Origin: an uncultured Alphaproteobacteria bacterium | Lineage (GTDB): Bacteria; Pseudomonadota; Alphaproteobacteria; HIMB59; GCA-002718135 | Length of the DNA stretch: 57,601 nucleotides | NCBI GenBank assembly: GCA_902615625.1 | Contig: CACMPM010000008.1 | Coordinates: 1 to 57,601 of the forward strand | Direction: 5' to 3' | In this document: positions 44,099-51,763 of the stretch, one piece after another | How positions within the stretch are numbered: the stretch's first letter is position 1 | Layout: every line of letters begins with the position of its first letter | Made by a program: the position numbers and the translations under genes | Notes under the pieces: generated by a model | What the model was told of the DNA's origin: nothing | Databases searched by the model: none | The model's input: only the letters and a program-made list of their open reading frames with translations

Positions 44099-45258
44099 TG
44101 GATATACACGAATATCAAGCAAAAAAAATATTGTCTGATTTTGGTGTTAAAATTCCGACTGGTGGTATTGTTTATAGTCCAGAAAATGCAGAAAACAAAG
44201 CAAGAGAAATTGGTGGTTCAAAATGGGTTGTAAAAGCTCAAGTTCACTCAGGTGCTAGAGGTAAAGCGGGAGGAATTATAATATGTAATTCTCCGTTAGA
44301 AGTTGCTGATGCAACTGATAAATTGTTAGGTAAAAAATTAATTACAAATCAAACTGGTCCAGAGGGTAAGATAATAAATAGAATTTATATTGAAGAAGCA
44401 ACTGATATAAAACACGAATTATATTTAGGTTTAGTGTTTGATAGATCTTCAGAAAGTATAATGGTTGTAGCTTCAACAGAAGGTGGAATGAGTGTCGAAG
44501 AAATTTCAAAAGAAAAACCTGAAACAATTATACGATCTAAAATAGAAGTAGCAGTTGGTATTCAACAATTTCAAGCAAGAGAAATAGCTTTTGGTTTAGG
44601 AATTGAATCCAAATTGATCTCAAGAGCTGCAAATACAATTATTGGATGCTATAAAGCTTTTAGTGAGCTTGATGCGACAATGGTTGAAGTTAACCCATTA
44701 GTTGTATCACAACAAGATGAAATATTAGCATTAGATTGTAAAATGAGTTTTGATAATAATGCAATGTTTAGAAGAGAAGAAATTGCAGAACTTAGAGATA
44801 AAACACAAGAAAATTCAAATGAAGTTTATGCTTCTGACAGAGGAATGAATTATGTAAGCTTAGATGGGAATATTGGTAATATTATTAATGGTGCAGGCTT
44901 AGCAATGGCTTCAATGGATATGATTAAGCTTGCTGGTGGTGAACCAGCAAATTTTTTAGATGTTGGTGGAGGTGCAACACCTGAAAAAATAGTTAAAGCT
45001 TTTAAATTAATCTCTATGGACACAAAAGTTAAGGTTATATTAGTTAATATCTTTGCAGGGATTAACAGATGTGATTGGGTTGCAGAAGGAATTGTTCAAG
45101 CTTTATCAAAAATTGAAATTAAACATCCTTTAGTTATACGTTTAGCTGGAACTAACGTCGAAAAGGGAAATGAAATACTTAAAAAAAGTAATATAAATTA
45201 CATTGAAGCATCAACTTTAGAAGATGCAGCAAATAAAGCAGTGAAGGCTCTTGGATAA
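44098..45258 (+). CDS. mtkA: Malate-CoA ligase beta subunit
   Basis: 386 residues, SucC-like. The N-terminal MDIHEYQAKKILSDFGVKIP and VVKAQVHSGARGKAGGI form the ATP-grasp front, EVNPLVVSQQDEILALDCKMSFDNNAMFR the metal region, and the C-terminal CoA-ligase domain carries FLDVGGGATPEKI and GINRCDWVAEGI. Succinyl-CoA synthetase is the alternative call, but the directly joined mclA and the MtkB-like partner favour malate as substrate. Forms a heterotetramer with MtkB. Confidence 0.88.
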   Translation: MDIHEYQAKKILSDFGVKIPTGGIVYSPENAENKAREIGGSKWVVKAQVHSGARGKAGGIIICNSPLEVADATDKLLGKKLITNQTGPEGKIINRIYIEEATDIKHELYLGLVFDRSSESIMVVASTEGGMSVEEISKEKPETIIRSKIEVAVGIQQFQAREIAFGLGIESKLISRAANTIIGCYKAFSELDATMVEVNPLVVSQQDEILALDCKMSFDNNAMFRREEIAELRDKTQENSNEVYASDRGMNYVSLDGNIGNIINGAGLAMASMDMIKLAGGEPANFLDVGGGATPEKIVKAFKLISMDTKVKVILVNIFAGINRCDWVAEGIVQALSKIEIKHPLVIRLAGTNVEKGNEILKKSNINYIEASTLEDAANKAVKALG

Positions 45259-45260
45259 TC

Positions 45261-46157
45261 ATGTCTATAATCATTCACAAAAATACAAAGATTTTAGTCC
45301 AAGGATTCACAGGAAAAATTGGAAGTTTTCATGCTGAAGAAATGATTAAGTATGGTTCAAACCTTGTCGGCGGAGTAACACCTGGTAAGGGTGGCATGAC
45401 TCATTTAAATCTTCCTGTTTTTAATACTGTGAAAGAAGCTGTAGATCAAACAGGAGCATCAACATCAATTTTATTTGTCCCGCCAGCCTTTGCAGCAGAC
45501 TCAGCAATGGAAGCTGCTGACGCTGGTATTAAAACATGTGTGGCTATTACTGACGGTATTCCTTCTCATGATATGGTTAAAATAAAAAGATACATGAGAA
45601 GATATCCAAAAGATAAAAAAATGGGATTAGTAGGTCCGAATTGTGCAGGAATAATTAGTCCTGGTAAATCTATGTTAGGTATTATGCCTGGTCACATTTA
45701 CAAAGAAGGTAAAATAGGAATAGTTAGTAGATCTGGCACTTTAGGATATGAAGCTGCACAACAACTTAAAGATTTGGAAATTGGTGTATCGACAAGTGTA
45801 GGTATAGGAGGTGATCCAATAAATGGAAGTTCTTTTAGAGATATAATTGAAAAGTTTGAAAATGATGACGAAACTATTGCAGTTTTAATGATAGGTGAAA
45901 TAGGTGGCCCACAAGAAGTTGAAGCTGGACAATTTGCAAAAGAAAATATGAGTAAACCAGTAATTGCATATATAGCAGGACTAACTGCACCTAAAGGTCG
46001 CGTGATGGGGCATGCTGGCGCAATTGTTTCTGCTTATGGTGAAAGCGCAATAGAAAAAGTAGAACTTCTTAAAGAGTGTGGAGTTACAATTTCCAAAAAC
46101 CCATCTGTAATGGGTGAAACTGTAAAAAAAGTATTAGTAGAAAATAATTTGAATTAA
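45261..46157 (+). CDS. mtkB: Malate-CoA ligase alpha subunit
   Basis: 298 residues. CoA-binding Rossmann region ILVQGFTGKIGSFHAEEM, then GGVTPGKGGMTHLNLPVFNTVKEA, RRYPKDKKMGLVGPNCAGIISPGKSMLGIMPGHIY, and the phosphohistidine loop MGHAGAIVSAYGESAIEK. The inserted RRYPKDKK segment and the GES-type end of the His loop match MtkB of methylotrophs better than SucD. ATP-driven formation of malyl-CoA from malate, feeding MclA. Confidence 0.9.
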   Translation: MSIIIHKNTKILVQGFTGKIGSFHAEEMIKYGSNLVGGVTPGKGGMTHLNLPVFNTVKEAVDQTGASTSILFVPPAFAADSAMEAADAGIKTCVAITDGIPSHDMVKIKRYMRRYPKDKKMGLVGPNCAGIISPGKSMLGIMPGHIYKEGKIGIVSRSGTLGYEAAQQLKDLEIGVSTSVGIGGDPINGSSFRDIIEKFENDDETIAVLMIGEIGGPQEVEAGQFAKENMSKPVIAYIAGLTAPKGRVMGHAGAIVSAYGESAIEKVELLKECGVTISKNPSVMGETVKKVLVENNLN

Positions 46158-46172
46158 TATAATTAAAAAATA

Positions 46173-46310
46173 ATGAAATTTTTATATAAAAATGAATTCT
46201 GGATGTTAATATTTTCACTAGGTGTTCTTTATTGGTTATTTAATCCATCAGTATTAACAACCTTAGTTATGATTGTGCCATTGCTATTGGCCGTTTCTTC
46301 CCGTAAATAA
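46173..46310 (+). CDS. Very small membrane protein, unknown
   Basis: 45 residues, read from ATG at 46173 to TAA at 46310: a short charged start (MKFLYKNEFW), one helix at about 11-23, NPS, a second hydrophobic stretch at about 27-42, and a basic end SSRK. It follows mtkB by 15 bp in the same direction, so it may be in the operon. No family is recognised; the balanced hydrophobic/charged layout argues for a real protein, but length limits certainty. Confidence 0.45.
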   Translation: MKFLYKNEFWMLIFSLGVLYWLFNPSVLTTLVMIVPLLLAVSSRK

Positions 46311-46365
46311 AGCTAAGTTTTATACTTACTGATGCATGAACGTTTATTGTATTTATAGTTAAAAA

Positions 46366-46929
46366 ATGAAATTATATCTTATTAGGCATGCAGAGTCAGA
46401 AGCTAATGCGGCATCAGATTTAGATAATCCAACTTATTATTATGATGCAAGAATTACTCAAAGGGGAGTTGAGCAAGCAAAAAAATTAAATAATAGAATT
46501 AAAAATCTCAAATTTGATAATTATTTTTGCTCCCCCTTAACAAGAACATTAGAGACATTCTCTATTGTTTTTCCATCTAATAAACCTGTAATAGAACCAT
46601 TAATAAGAGAACATTTGTACCACTCATGTGATGTAGGAAGACAACCAAAAAAATTAAAAAAAGAATTTAATGATTTTGATTTTAATAATTTAAATGATTT
46701 TTGGTGGAATAATAACAAACCTATTAATGAAAAAAAAATTATACAAGAGTCTCACAATGATATTAAAATGAGATTAAGGTCTTTTCTGCTATCTATCAAA
46801 AACCTTAATTTACAAAAAATTGTATTAGTCAGTCATGGCACATTCTTAAGTCAAATAACTGAATATATGCTGGATAACTGTGAGGTATATGATTGTGAGT
46901 ACAATGAGGTATACGAAAAATTTTTTTAA
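46366..46929 (+). CDS. Histidine phosphatase (phosphoglycerate mutase-like) protein
   Basis: 187 residues. The N-terminal LYLIRHAESEANA has the RHG-type motif with catalytic His (here RHA), CSPLTRTLETFSIVF supplies the second Arg, and VLVSHGTFLSQITEYML the second His. The substrate is not identifiable; 2,3-bisphosphoglycerate mutase is unlikely because conserved PGAM loops are absent. The insert VGRQPKKLKKEFNDFDF is seen in a plant/bacterial subgroup of unknown substrate. Confidence 0.85.
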   Translation: MKLYLIRHAESEANAASDLDNPTYYYDARITQRGVEQAKKLNNRIKNLKFDNYFCSPLTRTLETFSIVFPSNKPVIEPLIREHLYHSCDVGRQPKKLKKEFNDFDFNNLNDFWWNNNKPINEKKIIQESHNDIKMRLRSFLLSIKNLNLQKIVLVSHGTFLSQITEYMLDNCEVYDCEYNEVYEKFF

Positions 46930-46952
46930 TTTAATTCTTAATAAATGAAAAT

Positions 46953-47720
46953 CTAAAACATCTCATTTATTATTTTATTTAATTTTTGTGTTACTTTATC
47001 AATTATTTTTTTTCCTATCTGTGCATTGGATTTTCTAGGATCTCCAATAATTCCACTTTTACTTAATTCTTTAGTTACCCAAGCTTTCTTAATATTTTTC
47101 TCATAAGAAATGGTTTTAGATGATAAATAATCGGGAGATAATCTATGTTGAGAAATTTTAGATTGCCTAACTAGATTTGGAAATAAATATAACATAATAG
47201 ATGTTTCAAATTCTCCACCGTGATAACCAAAGTCTTTTTCTTTACTTGATATAATTCCTTTAAATTGATCAAATAAAAAATATGTGCCTTTTACTATGTT
47301 TATATTAAATTCTGATTTCAATTCTTTAGCAATAATATCTATATGGCTAATTTGTCCACCATGACTATTTAAAAGTAATATATTTTTAAATTTCAATTTA
47401 CATACATTTTCTAAAATTGATAAAGAGTGCGATATAAATTCCAATGAATCAATACTTATAGTTCCATCAAAATCGGTATGTTCAGCTGCTGAACCAAAAT
47501 ATATTTCAGGCATAATTAAATATTTATTTGAATTATATTTTTTATTGAATTCTAACAATATTCCTTCAAGAATTTTTTTATCAGTATTTAATGGAAGATG
47601 CGGACCGTGTTGTTCTATTGATGAAAATGGGAAAATTAAAACTGTTTTTCTATTTATTTTTTTAATTTCATTTGTTGTTAATTCTTCCCAAAAGTTTGTT
47701 AGCATTTTTTTATTATACAT
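46953..47720 (-). CDS. Creatininase-family amidohydrolase (ArfB/MftE-like superfamily)
   Basis: 255 residues. All expected metal positions are present: Glu36 and His38 in IEQHGPHLPLNTD, Asp47, His120 in NSHGGQ, and Glu170 in YHGGEFETS. Superfamily members include creatininase, the mycofactocin peptidase MftE and ArfB, the archaeal formamide hydrolase acting after a GTP cyclohydrolase in riboflavin/F420 synthesis. Its start is 13 bp from the divergent MDR dehydrogenase gene. Together with the GTP cyclohydrolase II nearby, an ArfB-like step on a pyrimidine formamide is a reasonable hypothesis, not a demonstrated function. Confidence 0.82.
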   Translation of the reverse strand: MYNKKMLTNFWEELTTNEIKKINRKTVLIFPFSSIEQHGPHLPLNTDKKILEGILLEFNKKYNSNKYLIMPEIYFGSAAEHTDFDGTISIDSLEFISHSLSILENVCKLKFKNILLLNSHGGQISHIDIIAKELKSEFNINIVKGTYFLFDQFKGIISSKEKDFGYHGGEFETSIMLYLFPNLVRQSKISQHRLSPDYLSSKTISYEKNIKKAWVTKELSKSGIIGDPRKSNAQIGKKIIDKVTQKLNKIINEMF

Positions 47721-47721
47721 T

Positions 47722-47727
47722 TATAAG
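47722..47727 (+). promoter_or_regulatory. -10-like TATAAG 6 nt before the MDR dehydrogenase start
   Basis: TATAAG ends six nucleotides before the ATG at 47734, again compatible with a leaderless message. The element sits inside the 13-bp gap between divergent genes, so the -35 region lies within the creatininase coding sequence. Confidence 0.3.
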
Positions 47728-47733
47728 TAAATT

Positions 47734-48693
47734 ATGAAATCTTATTCTTTATGGATTGATAAAAAAAAACAACCTAAAATTTATCAAAAAAAACTTGTTT
47801 ACAATAAAAACAACAAAACTGTTTTAGTTAAATCTATATACTCAGGTATAAGCAAGGGAACTGAAAAATTAGTTTCATCTAAAAGCGTAAGTCAGGATCA
47901 ATTTGAATTAATGAAAGCTCCTTTTCAAGAAGGTTCTTTCAATTTACCTATAAAATACGGTTATATAAATGTTGGGAATATTATCGATGGTCCAAAGAAA
48001 TATATAAATAAAAAAATATTTAGTCTTTATCCTCATCAAGATTTATATGAAATTTCTATTAAAAATTTAATTTTTCTACCAAAAGGAAATTTGAGAAAAT
48101 ATATTTTAACTGCAAATATGGAAACAGCAATCAATATATTTTGGGACGCTCAATCTAAAAATAATAACAAAATTCTAATTGTAGGGCTTGGCTCTGTAGG
48201 ATTATTAACTGCATTTTTTTTTAAAATTAATGGATATAAAAATATTTATGTTTTTGATAATAATAAAAATAAAAGAAAAATTGCCAATTATTTAGGATTA
48301 AATTTTATTGATATAAGAAAGATTGAGAAAATAGATGTAGCGATAAATACTACAGCTAATTATAAAGTTTTAAATTCTTTAATGGAAAAATTATCTATCG
48401 AAGGAAAAATAGTAGAAGCTAGTTGGTATGGTAAAAATAAAGGAGAAGTTGCCTTAGGCGGGTATTTTCATTCTAAAAGATTAAAAATCATTAGCTCACA
48501 GGTATCTAAAATACCAAAATACATGAAAAATAAATATGATTTTGAGGGGAGATTAAAATTAGCAATTAAATCTTTAAAAAATTCAAAATTAGAAAAATTA
48601 ATTACTAGTGAAAGTAATTTTTTTGATTTAGAAAAAGATTACTATAAAATCCTTCAAAATAAGGATACAATAATGCATTTAGTTAAATATTAA
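47734..48693 (+). CDS. MDR (zinc-type alcohol dehydrogenase-like) protein without cysteines
   Basis: 319 residues. The N-terminal GroES-like region has SIYSGISKGTEKL and APFQEGSFNLPIKYGYINVG, resembling BchC and related MDR proteins. The Rossmann motif is GLGSVG at 151-156, with Asp-containing VFDNNKNKR after the second strand. Later SWYGKNKGEVALGGYFHSKRLKIISSQVS is characteristic of the subgroup. The chain contains no Cys, so neither the structural nor the usual catalytic zinc site can form. NAD(P)-dependent redox on an unknown substrate. Ends 2 bp before the PTPS-like gene. Confidence 0.82.
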   Translation: MKSYSLWIDKKKQPKIYQKKLVYNKNNKTVLVKSIYSGISKGTEKLVSSKSVSQDQFELMKAPFQEGSFNLPIKYGYINVGNIIDGPKKYINKKIFSLYPHQDLYEISIKNLIFLPKGNLRKYILTANMETAINIFWDAQSKNNNKILIVGLGSVGLLTAFFFKINGYKNIYVFDNNKNKRKIANYLGLNFIDIRKIEKIDVAINTTANYKVLNSLMEKLSIEGKIVEASWYGKNKGEVALGGYFHSKRLKIISSQVSKIPKYMKNKYDFEGRLKLAIKSLKNSKLEKLITSESNFFDLEKDYYKILQNKDTIMHLVKY

Positions 48694-48695
48694 TT

Positions 48696-49094
48696 ATGTA
48701 TTCGATAAAAGTAAGAGAAAATATTCTAATAGCTCATTCTTTACCTGGTGAAGTATTTGGGCCAGCTCAAAATATGCATGGAGCTACATATTTAGTAGAT
48801 GCTGAATTTTTCACTGATAAACTTAATAAATACAATATAATTATGGATTTAGGGATAGTGTCCACGACTTTAAAAGATATTCTTAAAATATATAATTATC
48901 AAAATTTAGATGAAATTGATGAATTTAAGGGAAAAATTACCTCAACAGAGTTTTTAGCAGAGGATATTTGCAATAAGATCTTGAATAGACTAAGAAATGA
49001 ATTCTCTGAAGATTACAAATCTTTAAAAAAAATTAAAATAACCTTGCAAGAATCAAATGTTGCATGGGCATCATATGAAAAAGAGGTTATCTAA
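48696..49094 (+). CDS. PTPS/QueD-fold protein with altered active site
   Basis: 132 residues, the size of 6-carboxytetrahydropterin synthase. Annotation pipelines would call it QueD, but key residues differ. Zinc His14 (AHSL) and His28 (MHGA) are kept, while the third zinc His is Ala30 and the catalytic Cys position is Ala24. The Asp-His dyad of LDHxxLN reads Asn67-Tyr68 in YNYQNLD. Glu119 in LQES, which holds the pterin ring, remains. It may bind a pterin or pyrimidine without doing the QueD reaction. Overlaps the glycosyltransferase gene by 20 bp. Confidence 0.82.
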   Translation: MYSIKVRENILIAHSLPGEVFGPAQNMHGATYLVDAEFFTDKLNKYNIIMDLGIVSTTLKDILKIYNYQNLDEIDEFKGKITSTEFLAEDICNKILNRLRNEFSEDYKSLKKIKITLQESNVAWASYEKEVI

Positions 49095-50121
49095 AAATAA
49101 ATCTGATATTTATTTTGTTTATCCAGGAAATATTAATGCAAAAACTGGAGGATATATTTATGAAAAAAATATCCTAGAATATGCAAAGATAAGAGATATA
49201 AATATTAGACCAATTGCTCTAAGTGAAAATTATCCTTTTCCTACAAATAACGATATAAAATATTTTCAAAAAATTTTAAATAAAATTGATCCTGACTCAA
49301 AAATTATAATAGATGGATTAGCTTTAGAAGGAATGTATTCCATATTTAAAAAAATACTTACTTATAATGTTATCGCACTAATACATCATCCTTTATTTCT
49401 TGAATTTAAAGGTCAAAGGTCAAAAAAATTCTTAAGATTAGAAAAAGAAAATTTCAAAAAAATAAATAAATTTATTGTGACATCTAAAAATACAAAAAAT
49501 TTATTAATAAATGAATTTAAGGTACTAAATAATAAAATTTCTGTAGTTGAACCCGGTATAGAAAGACTTGCAAAATATAATTTTAAAAATAATAGTAAAA
49601 TTCATCTTTTAACATGTGGCAGTATAATAAATAGAAAAAATTATCTTTTTTTGTTAAAAGTTTTAAAGCCCTTAGATAATTTTATTTTAGAAATTGTTGG
49701 TGATACTACAAGAGATATAGGTTATTACAAAAAACTCAAAAAATTTATTTCTAAAAATTCAATGAACAGAAAAATAATATTTCATGGTACTATTTCAGAT
49801 ACAAAATTAGCTAAACTATATTCTAAAACAGATTGTTACATTTCAGTAAGTAAATATGAAGGTTTCGGTATGTCTTTAGCAAATGCATTAATAATTAAAA
49901 AGCCAATTATAACTTTTTTTACTCATACTATCTTAAATACACTTGGAAAAAAGGGTGTTATTTATTTTAAAAAATTTGAAGTAAATGACCTTAGAAATAT
50001 AATTATTAAAAATATATTAAATAAAAAAAATTTTAAAAAACTAAAAATTAATATTCATAAAAATAAAAGATATCTTCTTACTCCTCTGGAGTCAGCTAAG
50101 AAATTTGTTAAATTAATTTAA
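49075..50121 (+). CDS. Family 4-type glycosyltransferase
   Basis: 348 residues from the ATG at 49075; an ATG at 49057 would add six residues deeper in the preceding gene. GT-B fold layout: the N-terminal YFVYPGNINAKTGGYIYEKN with the glycine-rich acceptor loop, VVEPGIERL at the start of the second domain, LTCGSIINRKNYLFLLKVL, and the nucleotide-sugar site YISVSKYEGFGMSLANAL with the EX7E-type Glu pattern. Transfers a sugar from a nucleotide donor; acceptor unknown. Between the PTPS-like and methyltransferase genes (1-bp gap), it likely modifies the cluster's small molecule. Confidence 0.85.
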   Translation: MKKRLSKNKSDIYFVYPGNINAKTGGYIYEKNILEYAKIRDINIRPIALSENYPFPTNNDIKYFQKILNKIDPDSKIIIDGLALEGMYSIFKKILTYNVIALIHHPLFLEFKGQRSKKFLRLEKENFKKINKFIVTSKNTKNLLINEFKVLNNKISVVEPGIERLAKYNFKNNSKIHLLTCGSIINRKNYLFLLKVLKPLDNFILEIVGDTTRDIGYYKKLKKFISKNSMNRKIIFHGTISDTKLAKLYSKTDCYISVSKYEGFGMSLANALIIKKPIITFFTHTILNTLGKKGVIYFKKFEVNDLRNIIIKNILNKKNFKKLKINIHKNKRYLLTPLESAKKFVKLI

Positions 50122-50122
50122 T

Positions 50123-50911
50123 ATGCATGAATTTCAAAATAAATGGTTAAATCTTAGAGAGACTGTTGATAGAAATTCACGAAACAAAAGAATATTATAT
50201 TTAATAAATAAATTTTTTAAAAATAAAAAAAATATTAGAATAGTTGACTTAGGTTCAGGCGCTGGATCTAATTATAGATTTCTTAAGTCACGATTATTAA
50301 ATAATCAATATTGGTCTTTTGTAGATATATCACATCAATCAACAAATTATTTTAAAAAAAATATAAAATTATCATCTAAAATAAAAAAAACTAATTTTAA
50401 AATTGTTGATGTAATTAATAATCTAGAAAAAATAAATTTTAATGATTATAATTTAGTCACAGGATCTGCTTTTTTAGATATTTTACCAAAAACATGGTTT
50501 AAAAATTTTTATAAATTAAATGTTGATACGGAAATTGTCTACTTTGCCTTAAATTATAATGGTAATTTTAAATTTTTTCCAAAACACAAGGATGATAAAA
50601 AAATTCTTAATATTTTTAATAAAGATCAAAAATCTGACAAAGGAATAGGGGAAGTTGCCGTTGGACCTGATTGTACTGAATTAATAAATAAAGCATTTAA
50701 AAGGACTCACAAAAGATATGTTTTAGACTCTACATGGGATGTAAGTCAAAATTATAAATTTCAAATTTATTTCTTAAATTTTTGTAGAGAAATTATTCAA
50801 AAAAATAAACTTAACTTTGATGATTGGTTAAAATTTCGTTTAAAATGTATTAATGAAAAAAATTCTAGATTTATTTTAAATAATACAGATTTTTTAGCTA
50901 TTAAGAAATAA
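50123..50911 (+). CDS. SAM-dependent methyltransferase
   Basis: 262 residues, class I fold. Motif I is IVDLGSGAGSNYRFL at 40-54; the acidic residue of motif II is Asp68 in WSFVDISHQ; motif IV is in YNLVTGSAFLDILPKTW. The N-terminal region FQNKWLNLRETVDRNSRNK resembles the lead-in of small-molecule methyltransferases. Acceptor unknown. It follows the glycosyltransferase by 1 bp and overlaps the convergent RibD-like gene by 18 bp. Confidence 0.82.
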   Translation: MHEFQNKWLNLRETVDRNSRNKRILYLINKFFKNKKNIRIVDLGSGAGSNYRFLKSRLLNNQYWSFVDISHQSTNYFKKNIKLSSKIKKTNFKIVDVINNLEKINFNDYNLVTGSAFLDILPKTWFKNFYKLNVDTEIVYFALNYNGNFKFFPKHKDDKKILNIFNKDQKSDKGIGEVAVGPDCTELINKAFKRTHKRYVLDSTWDVSQNYKFQIYFLNFCREIIQKNKLNFDDWLKFRLKCINEKNSRFILNNTDFLAIKK

Positions 50912-51727
50912 ATTAACAATAATTTCATTTTCTAATTCATTAAAATTATGTTTTGGTCTGATAGCTTTATTGAGATTTGAAATTTCTTTTAAATTTAATG
51001 AATTAATCCCGGAACCTATTAATATTGGGGCAATCATAAATTGAAGAATATCAATATAATTATTATTTATTAATTCTGAAATAGTTTTTGATCCTCCCTC
51101 TACTAAAATATTTTTATATTTAAGTTTTTTTATTTGCGTAATTAAATTTTTAGTAAAATTTATTTTTTTTAATCTTATTATTGTTGAATTATTCAATCTA
51201 ATATTTTTATTACTTTTTGTAAAAATTATATTTTCATTACCGTCATTAAATATTTTATATTTGTTATTTAGTGAAAGACTACCATCGATAATAATTCTTT
51301 TTGGATTTGTGCCCTTTATTTTTCTTGTGGTTAATAGGGGGTCATCTTTTTTAATGGTATTTGAGCCTACAATAATTGCATCACTGATACTTCGTAAACA
51401 ATGTAGATAAATAATACTCTTTGGATTATTTATGTAATGTGAATTACCATTATTTAATGCAATTCTACCATCAATACTTTGTCCTATCTGAGCTATAACT
51501 AATTTTTTGTTTTTTCTTAATATTGGGAGAAGAATATTTAAGATTGATTGATAAAATTTACTTATATTAATTTTAGATTCCAGATTATTATTTTTTATGT
51601 AAAAATTACTTTTTCTTTTTGATGATAAAGAAATACTATTTTTTTTAACCAATAAATATAAATCACTATTCTTTTTAGAATTTTTTATAAAATCTAGTAA
51701 AATTCCTATATTTTTTGATGTAATCAT
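50894..51727 (-). CDS. RibD-like reductase without deaminase domain
   Basis: 277 residues. From about 76 the protein matches the RibD/Rib7 reductase: VIAQIGQSIDGRIAL, HYINNPKSIIYLHCLRSISDAIIVGSNT, DDPLLTTRK, NILVEGGSKTI and FMIAPILIGSG. The first 75 residues contain no HAE or PCxxC zinc motif, so the deaminase half of bifunctional RibD is absent; this stretch is instead basic and Asn/Ser-rich. It would reduce the ribosyl group of a pyrimidine intermediate with NADPH, as the stand-alone reductases of fungi and archaea do. Divergent from ribA with 36 bp between starts. Confidence 0.85.
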   Translation of the reverse strand: MITSKNIGILLDFIKNSKKNSDLYLLVKKNSISLSSKRKSNFYIKNNNLESKINISKFYQSILNILLPILRKNKKLVIAQIGQSIDGRIALNNGNSHYINNPKSIIYLHCLRSISDAIIVGSNTIKKDDPLLTTRKIKGTNPKRIIIDGSLSLNNKYKIFNDGNENIIFTKSNKNIRLNNSTIIRLKKINFTKNLITQIKKLKYKNILVEGGSKTISELINNNYIDILQFMIAPILIGSGINSLNLKEISNLNKAIRPKHNFNELENEIIVNLFLNS

Positions 51728-51763
51728 TTGTTTTTATTTCAATTATATCTATATAAAGTTTTC
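51728..51763. promoter_or_regulatory. Bidirectional promoter between RibD-like and RibA-like genes
   Basis: Plus strand: TTGTTT (51728-51733), 18 bp, TATAAA (51752-51757), then 6 nt to the ATG at 51764. Minus strand: TATAAT (51747-51742), 14 nt to the RibD-like ATG. The two -10 elements are four bases apart, so both genes are probably controlled together. Confidence 0.45.

Noticed and set aside
44098-46157. Succinyl-CoA synthetase (sucC-sucD) identity
   Set aside because: The genes are joined to malyl-CoA lyase and the alpha subunit carries MtkB-specific segments, so malate-CoA ligase is preferred; a sucCD search of the full genome would settle it.
46311-46365. Possible small RNA or gene in the gap before the histidine phosphatase
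   Set aside because: Only 55 bp, with no hairpin, tRNA-like fold or reading frame that I could support.
48696-49094. Queuosine biosynthesis QueD identity
   Set aside because: Catalytic Cys, one zinc His and the Asp-His dyad are replaced, and no other queuosine genes are nearby.
50894-51727. Bifunctional RibD identity
   Set aside because: No deaminase zinc motif in the N-terminal 75 residues.
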